64,000 nucleotides of DNA from Hippopus hippopus. Its lineage: Eukaryota; Mollusca; Bivalvia; Cardiida; Cardiidae. The stretch is taken from positions 14,234,255 through 14,298,254 of the forward strand of contig OX328109.1 of NCBI GenBank assembly GCA_946811185.2, given 5' to 3'. Positions 34,025 to 48,300 of the stretch are shown here, piece after piece. The notes under the pieces were generated by a model. It saw nothing but the letters and a program-made list of their open reading frames with translations. It did no database searches and was not told the origin of the DNA. The stretch's first letter is position 1. Each line of letters opens with the position of its first letter. The position numbers were made by a program, and so were the translations under genes.

Positions 34025-34205
34025 TCTCGGACCCACATATGTGTTTGCGTGATTTTGTGCATTTTTATCCTAGCATAATGCAAACGACTCAAAACACTAA
34101 TAATAATATGTCTTTGTGCATCTTTGTGGTGTCTTTGTGGTGACTTTGTGTGTCTTTGTGGTATTTAGGGTGTCTGTGGTATTTAGTAGGACCGCTATAA
34201 TATAA
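34025..34205. repeat. Inverted partner of 32325-32545
   Basis: gtgtttgcgtgattttgtg then gtctttgtggtgtctttg, ending ttagtaggacc, which mirrors ggtcctactaa of the partner. Confidence 0.75.
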
Positions 34206-34660
34206 TAATAATTTCGAATTAAGTCCACAACTTTCAATGAACAAGAACGATCTATTTTAAACCTGTTCCCAGCCAACAAAATTGTATACTAGTTTACATT
34301 GATGCCTTCATTTACAGTTCAGTGCTAGATCAGAAGCATTTTCTCGTTTCCCCGCAATCTAGTGACAAAGGCCCCGTCCATGTGTAACAACGGGAACGGG
34401 CTTTTTTTTTTTTTGTCCCTGGACTTGTTCGCCGGGGCTCGTTCGTCTTGGCTCGTTCTTCTGTGCTTGTTTGTCCCAAATTAACATAGCACATGTATAA
34501 GCAGATGTATTGATGTTTCCTCGAACCAGGTTCATCATAATTTATAAGAATATTGGCCCTTTAAAAAAAAAAAAAAATGTGAGGTGTTCGTACAAATAAA
34601 ATGATTTTTGTCTGTATTGTTAATATTGTCTACAACTGATTTTGGTAGGTGTGCAAAGGT

Positions 34661-34885
34661 GTTAGCTCTTTACCAAACAACAAAATTTTAAACTCATCCA
34701 AATTCAAAGTTGTTGCAGACGACAAATTAAATGTGGGCCAATCAATGGAACCTGACTCTAAATGGGTAGAAAACATTGTGGGAAAAGGAGAAAATGCTGG
34801 TTACCAGCATTTTCTCCTTTTCCCACAATGTTTTCAAATGGCTTCTACCCCAAGGTCGTTAAAACTCGGGATTGTGTGGTAAACG
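34661..34885. mobile_element. P1 MITE copy
   Basis: gctctttaccaaacaac start, perfect core and 13-base flanks, ends tgtgtggtaaacgg. Confidence 0.88.
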
Positions 34886-35645
34886 GCGGAGGACAGATAA
34901 TTTTCCAAAAAAATGTACATGTAATTAACTCGAGTAATTATGAAAGGAATTGGTATGCTTTCTTATTTGTTAGTTCAGATTTTGTTAGAAAAGACATGGA
35001 ATCATTTGAAATAGTAGGAATTGGAGGGCAATGTGGTAAACAAAGGTTGCAAATGGATTTTCGTTCCGTAAACCTTTCCTTAAAGTTTGTTATAGAAATG
35101 AGTTCTTATTAGCAAGAGATAGCACCGTTCGACATGTGGCACAGCTTTCTTTGTCATTCTGAGTTTTCGCGGTGCGTACTCAAAGTATTGAAGAATAGCC
35201 GATTATGACGATGAATCCGGAACCGTTCGCCGATTACTGATGGCGTATGTGAGTTTAAGCCAATAGTGTAAAAATTATCACGAAAACAAATAGTCCTAAC
35301 CCCTCATTATGAAGACAAAAAAGTCTATTTAATTCCTTTCAGGTGTAAAAAGTGACTTATATGTTGTTCTTACATGTTACTTAACATTCACTTTAGGTCA
35401 ATAAGGTAATGCGCAATCATGTGGGACAAACAAGCCTTTCGAACGAGTCCAGGAACGAACAAGCCTTGGTAGAAACTGGTTTTGGGACGAACTAGCCAGG
35501 AACCTCAATAACAATAACAACAACCAAAATGGCAGAATAGTGATTTCCTGTGTTAAAATGTACTGTCATTTCATTAGGTTTTTTTCCCCGCAAGTAACTG
35601 TCTCGATTTCAGTTCATGCAAAGAAAATATAGTATGATATTTTGG

Positions 35646-35884
35646 TCGGCATAATACCTGCAAACGCCAACCAGTACATCGCAAAAACTCACGACAGTCA
35701 TAATTATGTGTCAAAAACATTGCATTTTTAACGGATTTATTCTGTTTTATACAATATTGCCATTATTGGTCAACGAAATGAAGCTAAAATTTCATCAATT
35801 TCTCATTTTTTTCCTCAAACAGAACAATGCCACATATTGTCATAGAACTGTTCAGTGGTGGGCGTTTGCCAGTACGAGTATGCC
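35646..35884. mobile_element. Short TIR element (second copy interrupted at its end)
   Basis: ggcataatacctgcaaacgc at the left and ggcgtttgccagta at the right, with internal sequence shared with 18292-18523 (ttatgtgtcaaaaacattgc). The right tip is interrupted by the foldback element. Confidence 0.75.
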
Positions 35885-36665
35885 TACTCCCGATTCGGGG
35901 CCTAGCTCCAATGTTATTTTTGTGATTGTTTCTCCGCTAGACTCCCGCAGCAGCCTTCTTTAAAAGTATCTGGAATGAATACGATTTTACCGGCATCTTT
36001 TCAAACAGCTCTATGCGACAAAATTTCCAATGACGGCTAATAAAATGGGCATGGATTGTTAGATAAATGATTAATCTTTACAAAAAAACTGATGTTAGTT
36101 AATATCTAAATCTTACCTTCGTGCAAATCTGTACTTTTCAACGTAAATAACCGTTGACCTACTTCACCAGAAATCAAAACATGGTGATATCATCAATGCA
36201 CATGTCTCGGCAGAAATCGCAGTATCTCTGACACGCTACAGGACGGTTCATTTGGGAATTCCACTGTTGACAAAGGTACCTTATACAAAAATGGTTGTTA
36301 GGGTTAGAGAACCAGACTACAAAATTCAAATTCCATTGAGTGCGCATGTCTGTTTAACGGAAGTCGCCATGTAAGTTGTTTATATATTTCACTAGATTTT
36401 TTTACATTGGGAAAAAAGGTAAATTTCCATTGATTTAATTGGTATTTTGCAGCACAGCTTGTGTGATAATAAAGATTAATCATTTATCTAACAATCCATG
36501 CCCATTTTATTAGCTTTCATTGGAAATTTTGTCGCATAGAGCCGTTTGAAAAGATGCCAGTAAAATCATATTCATTCCAGATACTTTTAAAGAAGGCTGC
36601 TGCGGGAGTCTAGCGGAGAAACAATCATAAAAATAACATCGGAGCTAGACCCCAATTCGGGAGTA
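35885..36665. mobile_element. Foldback element with about 190-bp inverted arms
   Basis: Arms 35885-36078 and 36462-36665 are inverted copies (tactcccgattcgggg / cccaattcgggagta at the tips). Flanked by gagtatgcc (35876-35884) and aagtatgcc (36666-36674). The centre of about 380 bp is non-coding. Confidence 0.85.
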
Positions 36666-36705
36666 AAGTATGCCCTGATTAAGGACAAATTTTGCCTGAA
36701 AGCTA

Positions 36706-36933
36706 TTGATTGATTGAATGGTGTTTTACGCTGCCGTCAACTTTACTTTAGTCATTTCACGACAACAGCTCACATATTCATGTATTTTCTTGGTTTCACC
36801 ACTAGGCTGGGGCTCTGTAGTGTCTTGTCCAAGGACACTCCCACGAAAAAACCAAGTGGATTCAGAATTTGGTGAGGCTTGAACCCAGGACCTCCAGGTC
36901 ACAAGTCATACACTTTACCACTGAGCCGGGCAG
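36706..36933 (-). mobile_element. S2 SINE, reverse
   Basis: Tail attgattgattgaatggtg on the plus strand; head ends accactgagccgggcag. Confidence 0.85.
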
Positions 36934-36939
36934 AATTAA

Positions 36940-38183
36940 AAAAAAAACTTGTAACATCCATACTTCCCAATATTTTCGAGCACCCTTCAGTATAATATGA
37001 CTGATCTTGTTTTGAAAGGTACTTTTTCTTTAACCAGAGATGAAATTGGAATCTTCCTGCAAAAAATAAAGTGAATGACTTCACTGTTTTGTGAACTGCT
37101 AATTTGACTGTAAACAACGGTGTCACTGCTGTTAATTTATGACATGCAGTAAAAACAAGACAGTATGCATGTATCTATAGGAAAGTTCAGTTTTAGTGAT
37201 AAATTTCTTATTACCTTTTCTAAACCTGAAGCATACACAATTTAAGTTCTCTGTCTATCATTTAATTTTAATTCTGAAAAGTCCCTGACATGTGACACAG
37301 TCAGTGTTGATGGCAAAAAGTCATGTGATAGTACTGGAATAATGCGACACCAGCATTTTCTCCTTTCTTCACATTGTTTTAAAAGTCCTTTTTCTTTGGG
37401 TCAGGGGATAGTGTTGTAAAGGGTGAATGCCAGGCTTTTGAATTTAGAAATACTATCTAGAGAATTGTATTCTTTCTTTAAGACATCTGAAGATGAATCT
37501 TTCATTTGCAGATGTTCATATTGAATATTATATGATGCAGACAATATTCACAAATGTATCAGACTTGCATAGGTTTGGATTGACATAGGATTGAGGCATA
37601 GCATACTTGGCAAAAGTGAAAGTCAATAAAGGAAAGATAAAGATGAATGTTATCAAAAGTATGAGTAGAATAAAATGTTGATATTAAAACAACAGTGGAA
37701 AGAACGTAGTAGTAACTAACTTGTCTCCATTTCACTCAATACTGTCCTTTATACATATCAAGATTACAGATAATCCTTCTTAATGAAACACTTTCTATTA
37801 TCAACATTTTGTTCAAAACTTTAAGCTCAGGAATTCTTGTTTATCATCTTTTGATACATACCATACGCATGTAATGACCAAAGGTGTTGATGAGGCATAA
37901 CAACATTTATTCATTCATTTTACAAAAATGGTCCAGTGGAAATCTCAAGTAGTTTGGTGAAAAACCCAGGTTACTTGTCCGCTTGTCTAGTTGAATAAAA
38001 CTTTATGGTGAACCCTGATTATTAAAGACATTTACTTGGGCTATTTGATGTCTTGTTTACTATCAAAAGGTGAATACCAGAAGGGCAGTATAACCATATT
38101 TCAATTTAACATTTTCACCTAAAAAACATTCACAGCTGACTTTTAAAATAGTTTTTATGTGTGTGTGGTTTTTTTTTTCTTAG
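36940..38183. other. Upstream region of paralogue B
   Basis: Holds one P1 fragment (37340-37425) and an S2-like tail (37860-37925). The 5' untranslated exon expected here cannot be placed. Confidence 0.45.
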
Positions 38184-39380
38184 AACTATCTGTGAGAGAT
38201 GAAGATGGAAGTTTTAGATGCACAGAACTATTCTTCCTGTCTACTTGAGCATCTGCATGAGCTACAACAGAACAACATACATTGTGACGCAAGGCTCACA
38301 GCAGATGGTGGGGGGATTTCAGCACACAAAGTTGTCTTAATGGCAGCAAGCTCATATCTAAATTCTTGTTTTTCTACAAAAGTTCAGTCTGAACTGGGAA
38401 GCAAAGGTTTTGTACACATTAAAGATATGCCGCTTAAACTGGTGGAACGAGTTGTCAGTTTTATCTATACTGGAAAATTGTTGATTTCTAAAGAAGATTT
38501 TGATAATACTTATAAACTGTGCAAGAACCTGGAAATACCAAAAGCAGTTATGTTGTGTGAAAATTATCAAAGAATCTTAGATATGGATATAGAAGGAAAC
38601 AGAGAAGAAGCATTAACATTACAAGTGATGGACACCTCACATGAAACAAAGGAGATCAGGAAAAAACATGAGAAACCAGTGACTGATCAAAACATAGAAT
38701 ACAAACATGAAGAAAGAAAAAAATTACCTGATAATACAAACATTTTTGAAGACAAAAGTATGGAAAATTGTGTGGTGGAAGAGAAAAGTAGAAGTTTGAG
38801 AAAGTCACTAAGAAAATCACTACCAGATGAAAACAGCAATTCAAAAAGAAAAACAAGAAAAATTGAAGCAAAAAAGAAGGGTGTGAAAGTTAAACGGTTA
38901 GATTCAAAGAAACTAAAAAAGTCTCCACACAAAAGTTGCAAAGAGAAAAGACATAGTCTGGAAAATGAAAGTGTAGAAAATGAAGTTAATGATCATTTTG
39001 TTGGGGTTGAAGATATTTACATAGATATGGGAAGTGAACAAGGTTCTGATCATGAGGAATCCGAAGAAACAACTGCCTGTTCTAAACAATATGAAGAAAT
39101 TAGTCCTAAAATCAATACCCAGAATGGACATTCATGTAGATCAAAGCCGGAAAAACATTCATCAACTTTGGACCGAAGAAAAACACAGGTGAATAACAAA
39201 CAAACAAATACAAACCAAGACAATAAGAGAAACATTAAAGTGAGAAGGTATAAAAGATTTCCATGTTCATTTTGTAGCAGAATCCTGACAAGTCATAAAA
39301 GACATGCTTTTCATGAGTACATCAAACATGGGGCACCATTTGATGAGAAGCGGTACACATTGTACCAATGTCCAGTAGAG
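38184..39380 (+). CDS. Paralogue B exon 1: leader, BTB domain, linker, finger 1
   Basis: Acceptor ttttttcttag; ATG at 38199 after the same 15-nt leader as paralogue A. 394 codons, donor gtatga after CPVE. Finger 1 is CSFCSRILTSHKRHAFH. Confidence 0.93.
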
Positions 39381-42300
39381 GTATGAATTATTTCACTCAT
39401 TTATATTACCCTTTCTTAGATATATTTTACGTTTTACAGCATGACGACTTATGAGATACTTGTGCAGTGTTGCACCTAGAGCACGGATTTGCAGGATTCC
39501 TGCAATATTTTTTACTTTGTCCCTTAAGATTGATAACAGCGCTGGCCTACAGGCATATATGTGCAAACCTTTGATGTCTTACACATGCCCACTCTGTTTA
39601 AAATTAATTTTTTCCTCATCTTTGAATCTAAGTAGAGTAATATGAATGCTACAAGCATGTGTGAAAGTTTTCTGTATCATGATGGAATTGCAGATGTTCA
39701 TGGTCCAACTAGGTCTGTTTTCCAAATCGTCTATAACTGATAGATAGGCCTTAAGGAGCTGAAAGAGCTAATCCTTTACCACACAATCCCGAGTTTGAAT
39801 GACCCTGAGAAAGAAGCCTTTTGAAAACATTGTGGGAAAAGGAGAAAATGCTGGTAACCAGCATTTTCTCTTTTCCAATAATGTTTTTAACCCTGTTAAC
39901 CCTATACCAAACAATCCCTGATTTTTACGACCCTGAGATAGAAGCCTTTTGAAAACATTGTGGGAAAAGGAGAAAATGCTGGTAACCAGCATTTTCTCCT
40001 TTTCCCCCAATGTTTTTACTACCCTGCTGGAAACAAATCTCAATTTTTGAGTTACGTTTATTTTGTCGTCTGCAAGTGCTTTCAGTTTGGACCAGTCTAA
40101 AATTTTGTCGTTTGGTAAAGAGTTAGAGACAAGTTCCACCATTTGAGCTGCATTTAAATTGTCATCTGCATAATTATGCTTTCAGATTGGACATGTCCAC
40201 TTTTTTGTTGTTTGGTAAAGAGTGGAACAGAGAATCTGAGATCAAACTTTGTCTTTAGCAAGACAGTAAGGTTCTGTATTCTTGTATTCTGCTGGAGGTA
40301 ATGGTGCTAAATGCATGTTCCCTGCTCTCTGATCTTGACCTATTATACTCTATGCTAAATGTGCCTTGTAAAAACGTGTCATTACTTTTGAAATGTCAAT
40401 AGTAAATATTCTGTTATTCACAGCCTTCTTTTACTATTTTTACAGGGATGTTCACATGTTTCAGAAAGCAACGGAAATCTACAAACACATCTGAAAAGTC
40501 GGCATGGTGAAGATAGACCGCATGTGTGTGAATTCTGCGGGAAAGCGTTTAAACTGCCTAATGTTCTTGCAATTCATTTAAATATCCACACAGGTAGTAA
40601 AATGTGGAAATGTTCTACATGTGGGGAACAGTTCAACCAGCAGAGTGGGTTGAGTGTAAGTTTGTATGGTTGTTTATCTGTCATGAATTTAAACTCTTTA
40701 CCAAACGACAAAATTTGAGACTAGTCCAAATTGAAAGCATTTGCAGTTAACATATTAAACTTAGCTGAAAAGTTATTAATTTTCTGTGAAAGTGTAGAAA
40801 ACCTTGAAGGAAAAGGAGAAAATGCTGGTTACCAGCATTTTCTCCTTTTCACTCAAGGTTTTCAAAAGACTGTTTCCTCAGGGTCGTTAAACCTCGGGAT
40901 TGTGTGGTAAAGAGTGAACCCTTGAAGCACCTTTCATGACTATAGTTGCTTTTTGTGGCCACTGAAGATCAAAATCAGACTGCACAAAAGGGTTCAGTCT
41001 GATCTTTGATCTACAATGCCATCCTAACTGAAATACTATAGAAAAGAGCCACCATCAAGTTGCAGATGTAGGGGTCCTGTTTCTAGACTGAATATGTCCT
41101 TTTGGTTTATTCAGCGCTCTAAGGGTTAACAGTATACGAGTTAAATTCGAGAGGCCAGAGATATTTGAAGCATGTGCATAGTTTGGACCCATTCATTTGG
41201 AATGTCTTGATCCCATCTGAGGTCTTATTCCCTTATAAGCATGTAATGGTGTGGTAACTCTCCACCAAATGACAAACTTTTAGACTTGTCCAAATTGGAA
41301 GCATTTACAGACCACAAAAAAAGTGTAGCACAAAGTATGAAATTTTCGTCTAAAAAGGTAGAAAACATTGTAAGAAAATAAGAAAATACTGGTTACCAGC
41401 ATTTTATTCTATTACCACAATATTTTTCTCAACCTTTATCGCACAGGGTCATTAAAACTGAGAACTACGTGGCCAAGGGTTAAATGTTAACTACAGTAAT
41501 TCGGACAACAGATATGCGGAACTCTCCATTTTGAATTAATTAATTAATGTATTAATTTATTTACTAATTAATTCATTAAATAACTAATTAATTGATCAAT
41601 CGATTAACGGATGAATGAATAAACAGATGAATACATGTATGTACTATGACATGTTGACAGTTAAAGTCATTTAGCGTACATGACAAGGGATGCAGCTATA
41701 AAAGATAAGAAGTACAAGTCACGTCAAGTCAAAAAGGTTAGGTATCACAAGGTGTGCAGGGGTATTGTCATAGTTAAAAATGATGGGAAATCAATGAAAG
41801 ATTGCAAAATAAAGACAGTCATTGAAAATGGTGGAGAAATATGGGTTTAAATGGTGCTTTATATGTGCATGCAGAAGCACCATTAATTCTTTTGTCATTT
41901 CGCAGCCTGTCATGGGGCGTTGTAATTTGGTGAAATGATAAATCAAGGTGAAATAGAGATGGGGTTAAAAAGAATGGTGTATGTGAAGCCTTATTGAAGG
42001 ATTTTGCAGAGGAAAAATTTATTGTGGCTTGTATGTTGAAAAGAATAGGAGAGTAAATAGAAAATTAGATACAACAATATAGAAAAACATGTTACAAAAA
42101 AAAAAATGAGCCATGCTCTGGTAAAAGGGGGCTTGATGCATCTCCGCGATGCATGATTCTGATCAAGTCATTTCATGATCATGAATCCATAAAATCCATT
42201 TTGTCTAACAGCCGACTGAATCATGAGGTAAACTGGTCCTTGGACTTGCAGGAAATTGACCAATAGCAAAAGGTTTTGGCCCAGGTCAGGCTGTGCAGAC

Positions 42301-45300
42301 TGCGCAGGCAGACCTGGGTCGATACTTTTTGCAGATGCATTGAGACCCCTTTTCACAGAGCATGCCTCATTTGTATATGAAAGAGTAAAAAGCCTTTAGG
42401 TAAAAGGAGAAAATACTGGCAACCAACAATGATTTCAAAAGCTGTCCACCTCAGGGTCATTAGACTACAGATTGTTCAGTTGTATCAGTAGCTCAGGGTC
42501 ATTAGTCTACAGATTGTTCAGTTTTATCAGTAGTTCAGGGTTATTAGACTACAGATTGTACAGCTCTATCAGTCGCTCAGGGTCATTAGTCTACAGATAG
42601 TTCAGCTGTATCAGTAGCTCAGGGCCATTAGACTACAGATTGTTCAGTTGTATCAGTCGCTCAGGGTCATTAGTCTACAGATTGTTAAGTTGTATCAGTC
42701 TCTCAAGGCCATTAGACTACAGATTGTTCAGTTGTATCAGTAGCTCAGGGTCATTAGTCTACAGATTGCAGTTGTATCAGTCTCTCAAGGCCGTTAGACT
42801 ACAGATTGTTCAGTTGTATCAGTAGCTTAGGGTCATTAGTCCACAGATTGTTCAGTTGTATCAGTAGCTCAGGGCCATTAGACCGGAGATTGTTCAGTTG
42901 TATCAGTCGCTCAGGGCCATTAGACCGGAGATTGTTCAGTTGTATCAGTAGCTCAAGGCCATTAGACTACAGATTGTTCAGTTGTATCAGTAGCTCAGGG
43001 TCATTAGACCACAGATTGTTCAGTTGTATCGGCAGCTCAGGGCCATTAGACTCGAGATTGTTCAGTTGTATCAGTAGCTCAGGGCCATTACACTCCAGAT
43101 AGTTCAATTGTATCAGTAGCTCAAGGTCATTAGACTCCAGATAGTTTAGTTGTATCAGTTACATGTATTTTTGCCACTTTTTATTCTAGGTGCACATAAA
43201 AAGACACCATTTGGGGGAATCTTCATGGGGTGAATTGTGTCACCTTTGTTCTGAGAAATTCCTACAGAAGTGTGATCTTGCTTGGCACCTGTTTCGAGTC
43301 CACAACCTACCATTACCAGATGGATATAGAATGTAAATGATTAGCTAATTAGCCCTTTAACCCTTTACCACACAATCCTGAGTTTTAACGACCCTGAGAG
43401 GGAAGGCTTTTGAAAACGTTTTGGGAGAAGGAGAAAATGCTGGTAACCAGCATTCTCTTCTTTTCCAACAATGTTTTCTCATCTTTCACAGACAAATCTC
43501 ATTACTTTTGCCACATTTACTATGTCCTTTGGAAATTCTTCCAATTTGGATCTGTCTAAAATTTTGTCGTGTGGTAAAGAATTAAGAGCCTTTCACAACT
43601 TTAGTTGCTTTACGGCCAATGTAGATTAAGATCAGACTGCACAAAAATACAGTCTGATCTTTGATCTACACTGTGGGCTATGTTGAGACATTCTGGACGA
43701 TAACGTTTTTGAAACTGCAGTTATTTAAGTCTTATTTCTAGACAGAAAGTGTCCACCAGGTTTATTTGGCACCCTAGGGGTTAACTCTTTACCAAACAAC
43801 CCCAAGCTTTAACGACCCTTATTAAAAAAGCTTTTGAAAACATTGTTGGAAAAGAAGAAAATGCTTGTTACCAGCATTTTTCCTTTCAAATATTGTTTTC
43901 TACCATTGTAAGTAAGGCAGACATGGGAGCTAAATGACCAAAGCTGTTGAAGTGCCATAAAACAACATTCAATCACTCATTCAGTAAGTAAGGACTTTAT
44001 TCAGATAGATTGGGATCCTTCTGTTTTGCATGCTAGTTGAGGAGTTTCTTGCCAAAGAAAAATTACATCAGAGAATTACCTTCTGAACACAGTTTTTACT
44101 CTTACAGGGTACAAGTTTTGAAAACATCCTAGCAAAAGGAAATTAAATATTCATTTTGTAGTTAGTAAAGTAAAGTTACATTGTAGTAAAAGTCTTGTCT
44201 TACAGGTAACAAGTTTTGAAAACAACCTAGCAATGGCAAATTTATAATAATTTTGCAGGTAGAAGTATTAAGCTAAAGCGGTAGAAAGAGTATAAATGCA
44301 ATCAGGTGAACTATTTTTAGCTCACCTGAGGACAAAGTGATTATGCTATTTCTGTCTTCAGTCAGCATCATTAACTTATACCTTAAGTACACTCTAGAGG
44401 CTACATTTTCAGTCAGATACACATGAAAGTTAGTCAGGATCTTTGTCTTGAAGACATCTCAGACATGTTCAAAATTTGGCAGATTAAATTAAAAATTAGG
44501 TCTCTGGGACAAATTTTAGGAAAACCTTGTGTACATTCTAGAGGTTGCTCTCCAACACTCATGAAAGTTGGTCATGAAAGTTGGTCAGAATTTTTGTCTC
44601 GATGTTATCTTGGAGTACTTTGAAATTGGGTCATTTTGCATCAAAAAAGTCTGTGACTTGGAGAAGTATTTAGAAAAAAGCTTGCATGCACTCTAAAGGT
44701 CACATTTTCAGTCCAAAAGTCATGAATGTTTGTCTTTATGATAATAAAGATGAGTGTTAGATTGGTCACTTCAGGTCAAAATAAAGGTCATTGTAAAAAA
44801 CCTGTAAAAAAATCCTATGTACGCTCTGGAGGATAGATTTTCAGTCCAATACACATGAAAGTTGGTCATACTTTCAGTCCAATGATCATGAAAGTTTGTG
44901 TGAATGTTAAACTTAATAATATCTCGTAAAGGTTTGGAAATTTGTCATGTAAGGTCAAATGGTAGGTCACTGGGACAAATGATAGGAGAATATTTTGTAC
45001 ACTTTAAAGGCCAGAGTTTCCATTTTATGCCCATGAAAGTTTATAAGAATGTTTGTCCTGATATCTAGGAAGTGTTTGAAACTGGGTCATATCAAGTCAA
45101 AAAGGCTGAGATGAGTAAATCAGGGCTATCATGACCCTCTAACTATTTAGACTCTCTGTTTTGCTTTTAGATATACGTGTGACATATGCAACTTTCAGAC
45201 AAAAAGTATCCAGGATTTAGAGCGACATAAAAATGCACATAAAGGTAAGTTTTTACACTGATGTTGTCTAATATGTAATTCTTTGCTAAGGAGTGCAACT

Positions 45301-48300
45301 TCAGCGCATGAACCCTTCACCACACAATCCCAACCTTTATGACCTTGAGAAAGGAGGAAATGCTGGTAACCAGCCTGCCTTAAGATATTTTCCCTTTCAA
45401 AATAACAACTTTCAACTGTCTAACCCCTAAACATTTTTGGTAAAAACCTGGTTCATTGCCATTTAACTGCAATGAACATTTTTGTAAGTGGCTTTAACAT
45501 GTTTGTAAAAGACTTTTACATTTTTGTAAGTGACTAGAATATGTTTTTAAGTGACAAGAACATGTTTGTCTGTGACCGGAACATTTTTGGAAGTGTTATG
45601 TGTCATTAATTTTTTGGTAAGTGACTTGAAGATACATGTTTTTGTAAAGGTCTTAAACATTTTTGTAAATGACTTGAACAAATTTTGTATGTGTTATTTG
45701 ACATTAGGGGCATAAATGCAAATTTTTGTTCGCATGTTTTTAGCTCACCAGAGCACAAAGTGCTCAAGGTGAGCTTTTGTGATCCCCCAATGTCCGTCGT
45801 CCGTCATCCACAATTTCTTTAAACATCTTCTCCTCCTAAACCACTTGGCCAATCTTGATGAAACTTGGCAGGGATGTTCCTTGGGTGAAGCTCTACCAAA
45901 GTTGTTCAAGAGATTGAATTCCACCCATAACTCTGGTTGCCATGGCAACCAAAAGGAAAGAAATAGCAAAATCTTTGAAAATCTTCTCCTCTGAAACTAG
46001 AAGGCATAGAGCTTTGATATTTGGTATGTAGCATCTCCTAGTAGACTTCTACCAAGTTTGTTCATATGATGCCCCTGGGGTCAAAACTTGCCCCGCCCCG
46101 GGAATCACAAGTTTGAACATAGGAACGAAAAAGGAAAACTTTAAAATTCTTCTTCTCTGAAACTGGAAGGCATAGAGCTTTGATATTTGGTATGTAGCAT
46201 CTCCTAGTGGACCTCTATCAAGTTTGTTCATATGATGCCCCTGGGGTCAAAACTGGCTCCGGCCCAGGGGGTTACAAGTTTGAACATAGGAACAAAGAAG
46301 GAAAACTTTAAAATTCTTCTTCTCTGAAACTGGAAGGCATAGCGCTTTGATATTTGGTATGTAATATCTGCTAGTGGACCTCTACCAAGTTTGTTCATAT
46401 GATGCCCCTGGGGTCAAAACTGGCCCCGCCCGGGGGTCACAAGTTTGAACATAGGAACAAAAAAGGGAAAACTTTAAAATTCTTCTTCTTTAAAACTGGA
46501 AGGCCCAGAGCTTTGATATTTTGTATGTAGCATCTCCTAGTGGACCTCTACCAAATTTGTTCATACGATGCCCCTGGGGTCAAAACTTGCCCCGCCTCGG
46601 AGGTCACAAGTTTAAACATAGGAACAAAGAAGGAAAACTTTAAAATTCTTCTTCTCTAAAACTGGTAGGCATACAGCTTTGATATTTGGTATGTAGCATC
46701 TCCTAGTGGACCTCTACCAGGTTTGTTCATACGATGCCCCTGGGGTCAAAACTGGCCCCGCCCCGGGGGTCACAAGTTAGAACAAAGGAACAAAGAAGGA
46801 AAATTTTAAAATTCTTCTTCTCTAAAACTGGAAGGTGTAGAGCTTTGATATTTGGTATGTAGCATCTCCCAGTGGACCTCTACCAAGTTTGTTCATATGA
46901 TGCCCCTGGGGTCAAAACTGGCTCTGCCCCAGGGGTCACAAGTTTGAACATAAGAACAAAAAAGGGAAAACTTTAAAATTCTTCTTCTCTGAAACTGGAA
47001 GGCTTGGAGCTTTGATATTTGGTATGTAGTGAACCTGTTCTAAGTTTGTTAGCCCACCTGAGCACAACATGTTCAGTGAGTTCAAAATTGGGTCACCTGG
47101 GGTCATAAACTAGGTCACTAGGTCAAATTAAAGAAATACCTTGTGGGCACTCTAGAGGCTACATTTATTGCTCAAATGACCTGAAATTTGGTCAGAATGT
47201 TTGTCTTGATGAAATCTCGGATGAGTGTGGATTTGAGTCACCTGGGATCATAAACTAGGTCACTAGGTCAAATTAAAGAAATACCTTTAAGGCACTCTAG
47301 AGGCCACATTTTTTGCTCAATTGACTTGGAAATTGGTCAGAATGTTTGTCTTGATAAAATCTCACATGATTCTGAATTTGGGTCAACTGGGATCATAAAC
47401 TAGGTCACTAGGTCAAATTGAAGAAATACCTCTAGGGCACTCTAGAGGCCATATTTCTTGCTCAATTCATTTGAAAATTGATCAAAATGTTTCTCTTGAT
47501 GAAATCTAAGATGAGTTCAAAATTGGGTCACCTGGGGTCATAACCTAGGTCACTAGGTCAAATTAAAGAAATACCTAAAAGGCACTCTAGAGGCCACATT
47601 TCTTGCCCAGTTGACATGAAAATTGGTCAAAATGTTTGTCTTGATGAAATCTCGGATGAGTTTGCATTTGAGTCACCTGGGATCATAAACTAGGTCACTA
47701 GGTCAAATTAAAGAACTACCTTTAAGGCATTCTAGAGGCCACATTTTTTGCTCAATTGACTTGAAAATTGGTCAGAATGTTTGTCTTGATAAAATCTCAC
47801 ATGAATCTGAGTTTGGGTCAACTTGGGTCATAAACTAGGTCACTAGGTCAAATTAAAGAAATACCTTTAGGGCACTCTAGAGGCCACATTTTTGGCACAA
47901 TTGACTTGAAAATTGGTCAGAATATTTGTCTTGATCAAATCTTACATGAGTCTGAATTTGGTCAACTTGGGTCATAACCTAAGTCACTTGGTCATATTAA
48001 AGAAATACCTTTAGGGCAGTCTAGAGGCCACATTTATTGTGCAATTGATTTTAAAACAGGTTAAAATGTTTCTCTTGATGAAATCTAAGACGAGTTCAAA
48101 ATTGGGTCACCTGGGGTCATAATCTAGGTCACTAGGTCAAATTAAAGAAATACCTCTAGGGCACTCTAGAGCCACATTTTGTGCTCAATCCACTTGAAAA
48201 TTGGTCAGAATGTTTGTCTTGATAAAATCTCATATGAGTCTTAATTTGGGTCAACTCGGGTCATAAACTAGGTCACTGGGTCAAATTAAAGAAATACCTT

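Noticed and set aside
42640..43102. Open frames with a 14-residue repeat (SCISSSGPLD type)
   Set aside because: They are translations of the 42-bp minisatellite in an intron; the period is divisible by three, so stops are rare by construction.
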